Assembly: GCA_003565035.1 (NCBI GenBank) | Contig: PXDP01000223.1 | Span: 1-19,734 of the forward strand | Direction of reading: 5' to 3' | DNA: 19,734 nt | Origin: PVC group bacterium | Lineage (GTDB): Bacteria; Verrucomicrobiota; Kiritimatiellia; SS1-B-03-39; UBA6053 | Shown: positions 14,493 to 19,734 of the stretch, in pieces | How positions within the stretch are numbered: position 1 is the first letter of the stretch | Layout of the letters: every line of letters starts with the position of its first letter | Notes under the pieces: model-generated | Told to the model about the DNA's origin: nothing | The model's input: only the letters and a program-made list of their open reading frames with translations | Databases searched by the model: none | Position numbers and translations under genes: made by a program

Positions 14493-14515
14493 GCTGAACG
14501 CGTCAGCGTTTCAGC
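14493..14515 (-). other. Hairpin containing the CBS-gene stop codon
   Basis: On the minus strand GCTGAAACGC-TGAC-GCGTTCAGC forms a nine-pair stem with one bulged base and a four-base loop. The loop carries the TGA stop of the CBS protein gene. No U-tract follows, so it is not a standard terminator. It lies 24 bases before the xer start and could shield the upstream message end or reduce read-through translation into the xer gene. Confidence 0.35.
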
Positions 14516-14967
14516 ATGGCTTTGAGTTCGGGGCTCAGATATTTTGAATCCGACCAGTCACGTCCCTCGGGATGCTGCCAGTATTCCAGGCTGGCTTTGA
14601 GGACATCGGGGCGGCTGACGATTCCCACCAGCTTTTCCTGGTCCATGACCGGAAGCCGCCGGTAGGGCCGGTGCATGAAGATGCCGGCCACCATGAACAG
14701 ATCGGCTTTGGGGCCGACAGTTTCCGGATGCATGACCATGTATTCGGCCACGGTTCCCCGGGGGAGATTGCTGTATGCGGCGGCGGCGAACAGGCTCATG
14801 CAGTCTTTTTCAGAGAGCATGCCGACCAGGGTGTCTTCCTCAACCACCGGTGCGCCGGACACATCGTGTTTCATCATTTTCAGCATGGCATCATAGATGT
14901 CCATGTCAGGCTTGAGGGTGACCAGTTCTTTGGTCATAAAATCTTCAACAATAGGAATTTTGCTCAT
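14503..14967 (-). CDS. Two-CBS-domain protein
   Basis: The 154-residue cytosolic protein consists almost wholly of a CBS pair (Bateman module). CBS1 spans about 8-62 (VEDFMTKELVTLKPDMDIY, SGAPVVEEDTLVGMLSEKDC) and CBS2 about 72-130 (VAEYMVMHPETVGPKADLF, RRLPVMDQEKLVGIVSRPDV). Such modules bind adenosine nucleotides and regulate partner proteins; no effector domain is attached here. The start at 14967 has GGAG seven bases upstream; a longer frame to 15018 overlaps the upstream HAD gene and is not needed. It lies 43 bases downstream of the HAD-fold gene and is probably co-transcribed with it and with xer. Confidence 0.9.
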   Translation of the reverse strand: MSKIPIVEDFMTKELVTLKPDMDIYDAMLKMMKHDVSGAPVVEEDTLVGMLSEKDCMSLFAAAAYSNLPRGTVAEYMVMHPETVGPKADLFMVAGIFMHRPYRRLPVMDQEKLVGIVSRPDVLKASLEYWQHPEGRDWSDSKYLSPELKAMLKR

Positions 14968-15010
14968 AGGGGCACTCCGGGTTGGGAGAAGTTCAGCCGA
15001 CCGGACTGGA

Positions 15011-15712
15011 TCAGGCACTGGCGTAGTTTTGCTTGAGAACGTCTCCGAGATGGATCTCTTTCAGTGAATCGACCACGGCCTGACAGCCGCTGAAATCCTG
15101 AAACGCGGTAAAGCGGTCGGGGATGGCCACGCAGTGCACACCGGCGGTCATGGCGGCTTTGGTGGCGGCCATGCTGGTGGTCAGTGCCAGAGAAACCGGT
15201 GCCAGAAGTTCGTGATCTTTGCACATTTTCAACCAGGCATCGGCGCGGGGATAAGGCTCCCATTGGTTGCCGAAGGCGGAATATTCGATTCCGAGACCGG
15301 GCAAATCCAGTCGGTCGCCCAGAATTTCACGCGGACCCTCGGGGAGGGCTGTGAGGGCGTAGACCGGCATTTCACGCTCGCGGGCCTGGACAATCACATC
15401 CCGGAGTTCGTCCGAAACCTGAATATTCCCGGTTTCCAGATGCATGCGGAGTCCGCTGATCAGTTCATCGGCCAGCTTTTTCGGGGTGCCTTTTTTAATG
15501 CCGAGGGCGGTCTGGATTTGCTCAATCACTTTTTGCGGGGTGGCGCTGAGTGCATAGCGTGAAAGGTGCAGGGGCTGAAGATCCTGATCCTCAAAAATGG
15601 TTTTCAGGACGTCCAGCGTGGCTTCACGCATGTTGGCCACCAGGTGGTCAAATTCAAAAAGAAGGGCGGCGGTCCGGGGAGATTCAGGGTTGGATTCGGA
15701 GGATGACTTCAA
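15011..15712 (-). CDS. HAD-fold protein with degenerate catalytic motifs
   Basis: The 233-residue protein follows the HAD phosphatase layout, with a helical cap between motifs I and II, but its catalytic positions are changed. Motif I reads LLFEFDHLVAN, so the nucleophile Asp is Glu20 while Asp22 remains. Motif II keeps Thr121 (YALTALPEG). Motif III reads EPYP at 152-155, where Lys is expected first. Motif IV reads ALTTSMAATKAAMTAG and has lost both acidic residues of the usual GDxxxD. Ordinary HAD chemistry is therefore unlikely; it may bind a phosphate ligand or protein partner. The start is TTG at 15712 with GGAG six bases upstream. It lies between the AlkP-superfamily gene (67 bases upstream) and the CBS gene (43 bases downstream). 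Confidence 0.75.
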   Translation of the reverse strand: MKSSSESNPESPRTAALLFEFDHLVANMREATLDVLKTIFEDQDLQPLHLSRYALSATPQKVIEQIQTALGIKKGTPKKLADELISGLRMHLETGNIQVSDELRDVIVQAREREMPVYALTALPEGPREILGDRLDLPGLGIEYSAFGNQWEPYPRADAWLKMCKDHELLAPVSLALTTSMAATKAAMTAGVHCVAIPDRFTAFQDFSGCQAVVDSLKEIHLGDVLKQNYASA

Positions 15713-15779
15713 TGGGGGCTCCAGAAGGGGTTATAAACAGTCAAAATGGCTCTGCGTTATATGGTTACGGGATGAAATG

Positions 15780-17168
15780 TCAAGTGAGAGTCTCGTTTTC
15801 GGAAAGGCAGCAATGACAGAGAAGGGGATACACCCCGGTGGCTTCCAGGGTGTCGGATGCCGAAAGGGGGATGTTGGTGAGAAAGACAGGAAACAGGTCC
15901 GGGTCTTCAAGAGGTCGGCCGTGGGAGCCTTTGACCTGCTCTGCGCAGAGCGGTATGACATCCAGGGTGTAGCGGAAGCCGAGTTTCTTCTGCAGCAGAC
16001 GGCGGAGAATTCTGAGTTTTGGAAAGCGCAGACGTGGATCCAGATGCAGTTCGGCGGGGTCGTATCCAGGCTTGTTATGGATATCGACGGTCGGAGCAAA
16101 ATCGGGAGCCAGCGCGTCATCCAGCCAGTAATAATACGTAAACCAGGCGCCGGGGGCGGCCAGGGCAATCAATTCGCCGGAGCGCGGGTGGTCAAGTCCC
16201 GCCTCGCGAATTTGGTCACCTTCCAGAAGCTCCGCCACCCCGGGAACGGCTCCGAGAAGGGCTTTGACTGCGGGAAGATCCGCAGAGTCACGCACATAAA
16301 TATGGGCGATTTGATGATCGGCGACAGCAAACGCGCGGCTTTCACCCGGAATCAGAATTTCGCCACCCTGTTCGTTTCGGACTTCGAGCAGGCCGGCTTC
16401 CCGGAGGACGCGGTTGAGATGCACCGGTTGATTCACAGCCTCGATGCCGTATTCGGAGAGGACAATCACCCGGGTGCCCCGGTTTTCGTAAAAGCGGATA
16501 AGATCGCCGCAGACCGCATCGATCTCCTGGAGGTTTTCCGCGGTTGCCGGATGGTCGGGTCCGTTGCGCTGCAGGGTGTAGTCGAGGTGGGGGAGGTAGA
16601 CCAGAGAGAGGGTTGGGTCGTGCAGTTCCGCGACCCGTTTGGCGGCATTGGCGATCCATTGGGAGGAACGGATCGTGGTATTGGGGCCCCAGAAATTAAA
16701 CAGGGGGAAAGGTCCCAGTTCATGTTGGAGGGTGTCGCGCAGGGACATGGGGCGCGTAAGGATGTCGGGGATTTTTACACCGTCGGCTCTGTATATGGGC
16801 CTGGGTGTGGCTGCAAAATCCACGGTGGAGTTCATGTTGTACCACCAGAAGAGATTCGCGCAGGTGGCCTCAGGGTTCGCTTCCCGCAGGTGATCCCAGA
16901 GTTTGTCGGCTTCAACAAGCTGGTTGGACTGCCGCCAGAATTTTATTTCGTCGTGATCTCTGAAATACCATCCATTGGCCACGATCCCGTGTTCGCGGGG
17001 AAGCTTACCGGTGAGGTAGGTGGCCTGAACAGAACAGGTCACCGAGGGAAGCATCGGGCGGATGCGCCGGAGGTGACCTGTTTCAAGCCAACGGTTCAGG
17101 TTGGGGGTGTTTTCGCCGAGCAGAGAGGAGGTCAGCCCGACGACATTGAGCACCGCAAGCGATTGCAT
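15780..17168 (-). CDS. Alkaline-phosphatase-superfamily (nucleotide pyrophosphatase/phosphodiesterase-like) protein
   Basis: The 462-residue protein lacks a signal peptide and belongs to the type I phosphodiesterase/nucleotide pyrophosphatase branch of the AlkP superfamily. The nucleophile region is PSVTCSVQATYLTG with Thr44, followed by EHGIVANGWYFRD. Two-metal ligand positions differ from classical NPP enzymes: Asn8 in LNVVGL for the first Asp, Asp196 kept in LPHLDYTLQRNGP but Gln200 for His, and LSEYGI (Glu239, Tyr240) for the usual SDHG. The late His of KGSHGRP is present. From memory, a subset of bacterial homologues shares LNVVGL and LSEYGI, so this is probably a distinct subfamily rather than decay. 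Its substrate is unknown. A terminator lies immediately upstream of the ATG. Confidence 0.85.
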   Translation of the reverse strand: MQSLAVLNVVGLTSSLLGENTPNLNRWLETGHLRRIRPMLPSVTCSVQATYLTGKLPREHGIVANGWYFRDHDEIKFWRQSNQLVEADKLWDHLREANPEATCANLFWWYNMNSTVDFAATPRPIYRADGVKIPDILTRPMSLRDTLQHELGPFPLFNFWGPNTTIRSSQWIANAAKRVAELHDPTLSLVYLPHLDYTLQRNGPDHPATAENLQEIDAVCGDLIRFYENRGTRVIVLSEYGIEAVNQPVHLNRVLREAGLLEVRNEQGGEILIPGESRAFAVADHQIAHIYVRDSADLPAVKALLGAVPGVAELLEGDQIREAGLDHPRSGELIALAAPGAWFTYYYWLDDALAPDFAPTVDIHNKPGYDPAELHLDPRLRFPKLRILRRLLQKKLGFRYTLDVIPLCAEQVKGSHGRPLEDPDLFPVFLTNIPLSASDTLEATGVYPLLCHCCLSENETLT

Positions 17169-17173
17169 GGCGG

Positions 17174-17198
17174 AAAAAAGGCCGGCGAAAAGCCGGCC
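17174..17198 (-). terminator. Rho-independent terminator after the azoR-like gene
   Basis: Read on the minus strand, GGCCGGC-TTTTC-GCCGGCC is a perfect seven-pair GC stem with a five-base loop, followed directly by TTTTTT (17179-17174). It begins eight bases after the azoR-like stop and its U-tract ends only five bases before the ATG of the next gene, so it lies where that gene's ribosome-binding site would be. Confidence 0.88.
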
Positions 17199-17206
17199 GG
17201 GGTGGA

Positions 17207-17848
17207 TCAGTTGAAATCTTCGCAGATTTCTTCCGCGAGTTCCTCGGCGGCTTCAATCGCTACCGCTTTGCGCTGTTCAAAGTCCACGTGAAGTTTGGGG
17301 TTCTGCCCATCGGCCCAGATCACACTCACATCGCTCAGGCCGATATCCTCAAAGGAGGTTTCGATGGCGGGGCTGAGACCGTCGCGGGGATCGTTTTCGC
17401 TGAAAACCTGATGGGAACTGACCAGCAGAACCAGTTTTTTGATCTTGTGGTTGGCTTCGTTGCCTTTGTCGGTGATGGTGTAGAGCAGACCCGGGTTGAG
17501 GATGTGGTCAAGCCAGGCTTTCATCATGGCCGGCATGGAGTAGTTCCACATGGGCATGGTGAGCACAAGGATATCGGTGTCGCGGAGGATCGTGGCCTGT
17601 TCGTTGGCGTAGTGGGCGGCGGCCTCCTCTTCGCGGGTGGGGACGTAGCCGTCGATAAGCTGCGGATACCAAAAATTCCGGAATTCAGCGGTGGTGTATT
17701 CGGCAGGCTGCTCGAGGGTGAGGTCCACATTGGTGATGCGGGCATTTTCGTTGAGGGTCACCAGCTGGGCGAAGAATGAAGCGGCGATTTGTTTGGAGGC
17801 CGCTTCCTCCATGGGCTGGGGGTCGGCGCAGATGTGCAGAATATTCAT
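17207..17848 (-). CDS. azoR: FMN-dependent NAD(P)H oxidoreductase, AzoR / flavodoxin-2 family
   Basis: The 213-residue cytosolic flavoprotein has the Flavodoxin_2 fold: first strand MNILHICADPQP followed by the phosphate-binding region, the central TDILVLTMPMWNYSMPAMMKAWLDH (split by the FMN-contact MPMWNYSMPA motif), ILNPGLLYT, and LVLLVSSHQVF. AzoR enzymes are FMN-bound homodimers that reduce quinones and azo compounds with NAD(P)H and help against thiol and quinone stress. The start at 17848 is chosen because the fold begins there and GAGGAG lies 12 bases upstream, rather far; a 26-residue upstream extension in frame has no fold similarity. A strong terminator ends the gene. Confidence 0.85.
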   Translation of the reverse strand: MNILHICADPQPMEEAASKQIAASFFAQLVTLNENARITNVDLTLEQPAEYTTAEFRNFWYPQLIDGYVPTREEEAAAHYANEQATILRDTDILVLTMPMWNYSMPAMMKAWLDHILNPGLLYTITDKGNEANHKIKKLVLLVSSHQVFSENDPRDGLSPAIETSFEDIGLSDVSVIWADGQNPKLHVDFEQRKAVAIEAAEELAEEICEDFN

Positions 17849-17953
17849 AAAATGTGTTAACTCCTCAATGTGGTTGATACCGTTTGTCGGTTGAATGTCC
17901 TTAAACGCTTCCCGGCCCTCTGGCAATCCTCTTTCTTGATTTTTAAGGAGGGA

Positions 17954-19168
17954 TCAGACCAGCACTTCACCGCGGCGCAGGCGGCAGAGACGGCTCATGT
18001 AGCCGCCCAGCACCCGGGAGTAGTCCACATCCTTGCCCATGGCCATGAGTTGTTTGTGGACAATCCGGAGTCCTTCCTGCTCGGTCTCGGCCGCGACCAC
18101 GTTGGCGTAGCGCCGGTCCGGATCGGGTTCCACAAACTTTGCCAGCACATCCACGAACTCTTTGTTTTCGCGGATATGATCCGGGAGCAGATCGCGGAAG
18201 TGGTTCGGAAGATCCATTTTAAAGTGATAGAGGTCTTCTTCGGTCATGCTGCGGGCATCCACAAGCGGTTCGCCGCGGAGGAGTTCGAGGCCGACCATGC
18301 CGACGCCATAGATATCGGACTGCTCGGTGGCGGGTTCGCGCCGGTGATTTTCGGGGGCCATGTAGAGCGGACTTCCCAGCAGAATGGAGACCTTTTCGCG
18401 GGGTTTGACCGCGCGGCCGTAGTCGATGACTTTCACGTACCCGAACTGGTCCACCATGACGTTGGAGGGTTTCATGTCGCTATGGATGAAGCCGGCTTCG
18501 TGCAGGGCTTCAAGGCCTTTGAGCATCATGCGCATGAGATAGATGGCCACGCCGGGCTGCATGGCGAGGTTGTCGCCCCGGCGGCGGAAGATGGCATCGT
18601 GCATCAGGTCCCATTCCTGGGGCGACATGAGCTGGGCCACCTGTTCCATGCGGCGGCCGGTGAGCAGATAGCGGAGGTCCACTCCGTTGATGAGTTCCAT
18701 CTGCAGGTAGCCGATGCCGTTGACTTCGTCGTAGGTCTCCATGGAGACCAGATTGGGACTGCGGAGGCGCTGCATCACGGAGATCTGGCTGGCGATCCGG
18801 CCCATATCCGTCCAATACAGAGCGGGGGAGGAGTAGATGCCGGGATCAAAGACTTTGATGGCGTGGCGGGTGAGGCAGCCGCGGCCGCCCTGGCGGTTGG
18901 CCATATAGACGACCCCCTGCCGACCGCGACCGATCTCTTCTGCAAAGCGGTAGCAGACCGGATAATAGATGACCTGGTCGTGGATGACCTGATCAAAATT
19001 TTCAATCAGGCGTTCCCGGTCGCGCTGGACACCGTGGGGTTGTACACGGGTCAGGGCGTCCTGGCGTTCGGCCAGGGTCATGGTGGTGGCCCCGGAACCG
19101 CCGGGCTGATCGATTTCGGCGAGGGTTCGGGTTTCGTCGGGTGTTAGAATGGGTTGAGTTTTATCCAT
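17954..19168 (-). CDS. Hanks-type serine/threonine protein kinase, soluble
   Basis: The 404-residue protein has a polar N-terminal segment of about 70 residues, a kinase domain (about 73-360) and a short basic tail, with no membrane segment. Motifs are the glycine loop IGRGRQGVVY (79-88), Lys105 in HAIKVF, the catalytic loop HSDMKPSN with Asp231 and Asn236, the metal-binding DYG at 249-251 (DFG variant), APE at 271-273 and SDIYGVGMV with Asp285. The HRD arginine is Ser230, making it a non-RD kinase; essential Lys, Asp and Asn are present, so it is probably active. Substrates are unknown. The start at 19168 has AAGG 11 bases upstream. It follows the RNA methyltransferase gene by 13 bases, so both share an operon. 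Confidence 0.92.
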   Translation of the reverse strand: MDKTQPILTPDETRTLAEIDQPGGSGATTMTLAERQDALTRVQPHGVQRDRERLIENFDQVIHDQVIYYPVCYRFAEEIGRGRQGVVYMANRQGGRGCLTRHAIKVFDPGIYSSPALYWTDMGRIASQISVMQRLRSPNLVSMETYDEVNGIGYLQMELINGVDLRYLLTGRRMEQVAQLMSPQEWDLMHDAIFRRRGDNLAMQPGVAIYLMRMMLKGLEALHEAGFIHSDMKPSNVMVDQFGYVKVIDYGRAVKPREKVSILLGSPLYMAPENHRREPATEQSDIYGVGMVGLELLRGEPLVDARSMTEEDLYHFKMDLPNHFRDLLPDHIRENKEFVDVLAKFVEPDPDRRYANVVAAETEQEGLRIVHKQLMAMGKDVDYSRVLGGYMSRLCRLRRGEVLV

Positions 19169-19181
19169 GGACTGTGGAACC

Positions 19182-19734
19182 TTACGCCAATATCGAAAAA
19201 TGGTAAAGCGCAATTCCGGCAGCGACGCTGGCGTTGAGGCTGTTGATGTGGCCCTGTTGGGGGATACGGGCGATCACATCGGCTTCGTTGAGGATGTATT
19301 GGCCGATGCGTTTGTCTTCGCCGCCGATCACCAGAAGAAGGGGGCGGGGATCCGTCACAGGGACGTCCGAAAGCACGGTATCCCCCTGCATGTCGAGGGC
19401 AACGATGCGGTATCCGACTTCGCGGGCGCGTTTGACGTAGCGGGTGCTGTTAGCGGCGCGGACGATGCTCAGGTGTTCGCAGGCCCCGGCACTGGTTTTG
19501 ACGACCGAGGGGTAGATGTCGGTGGAGCCGCGAAGGGGCATGAAGACGGTCTTGAAGCCGAAAAGATCCGCCGAGCGGAGAATGGCACCGGCATTGCGGG
19601 GATCCTCGATGTTGTCGAGCAGCAGCAGACGGGGTGCCTCGAAGAGGCTGTCATTCAGGTCGGTGTATGGAAAGGCTGAGGCATAGAGAACCACACCCTG
19701 ATGCTGTTTGCTGCCGCAAGTGTTGAACAGCTCC
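19182..19734 (-). CDS. SpoU/TrmH-family RNA 2'-O-methyltransferase (RlmB-like), partial
   Basis: The last 183 residues are visible; the N-terminus lies beyond the window edge. The visible part opens with the end of the substrate-binding domain (CGSKQHQGVVLYAS) and continues with the SPOUT trefoil-knot motifs: motif 1 LDNIEDPRNAGAILRSADLFG, motif 2 LLLVIGGEDKRIGQYIL and motif 3 ARIPQQGHINSLNASVAAGI. These enzymes transfer methyl from S-adenosylmethionine to a ribose 2'-hydroxyl in rRNA or tRNA. The HQG segment and layout fit RlmB (Gm2251 of 23S rRNA) best, but TrmH-like relatives cannot be excluded. Motif 2 has Asp after GGE where Gly is common. It leads into the kinase gene 13 bases downstream. 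Confidence 0.9.
   Translation of the reverse strand, partial: ELFNTCGSKQHQGVVLYASAFPYTDLNDSLFEAPRLLLLDNIEDPRNAGAILRSADLFGFKTVFMPLRGSTDIYPSVVKTSAGACEHLSIVRAANSTRYVKRAREVGYRIVALDMQGDTVLSDVPVTDPRPLLLVIGGEDKRIGQYILNEADVIARIPQQGHINSLNASVAAGIALYHFSILA

Noticed and set aside
15597..17291. Long plus-strand open frame (564 codons) opposite the AlkP-superfamily gene
   Set aside because: It is antisense to a clearly recognisable protein, runs over several gene borders and shows no domain-like pattern.
17870..19147. Plus-strand open frame opposite the protein kinase gene
   Set aside because: It is antisense to a kinase with all main motifs and has a low-complexity His/Gly/Val-rich translation.

Overview
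This is a chromosomal window of mostly housekeeping genes from a moderately GC-rich Gram-negative bacterium. A DUF481-type outer-membrane barrel protein, a fused SecDF, YajC and NspC point to a didermic lineage. The very short epsilon subunit, the small DUF6787-like membrane protein, a free-standing Hanks-type kinase and the scarcity of Shine-Dalgarno motifs fit the PVC group. Kiritimatiellota or a relative is my best guess, by inference only. No plasmid, phage, insertion sequence, CRISPR array or RNA gene is visible.

Layout. (1) 1-2942, plus strand: the end of the F-type ATP synthase operon (atpG 3' end, atpD, atpC), followed by a small two-helix membrane protein. The operon is interrupted between atpG and atpD by an AT-rich gene for an S23-type four-helix-bundle protein, which looks foreign. 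(2) 2943-3260: a small cluster of GC-rich palindromic repeats between convergent genes. One repeat unit runs into the gph-like HAD phosphatase gene and encodes its last residues. (3) 3920-4672: operator-like palindromes and a VapB/VapC-type toxin-antitoxin pair. (4) 4716-6368: nspC (polyamine synthesis) and a YkgJ-type cysteine-cluster protein. (5) 6475-11107: yajC, secDF and recJ, a protein-export module that overlaps a DNA-repair exonuclease gene. (6) 11120-13429: a DUF420 membrane protein (minus), a membrane-anchored endonuclease/exonuclease/phosphatase-fold protein with lost catalytic residues, and a DUF481 barrel. (7) 13513-19734, all minus strand, in transcription order: a SpoU-type RNA methyltransferase (cut by the window edge), a Ser/Thr protein kinase, an AzoR-like flavoprotein, a strong intrinsic terminator, an alkaline-phosphatase-superfamily protein with altered metal ligands, a HAD-fold protein without HAD catalytic residues, a two-CBS-domain protein and a XerC/D recombinase.

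What stands out. I see no clear new multi-gene defence or metabolic system. The more unusual signals are the S23 gene inside the atp operon; the repeat that became coding sequence at the end of gph; three phosphohydrolase-fold proteins (EEP, HAD and AlkP superfamily) whose canonical active-site residues are substituted; the terminator whose U-tract ends five bases before the next gene's start codon; and a possibly leaderless, operator-overlapped vapBC promoter.
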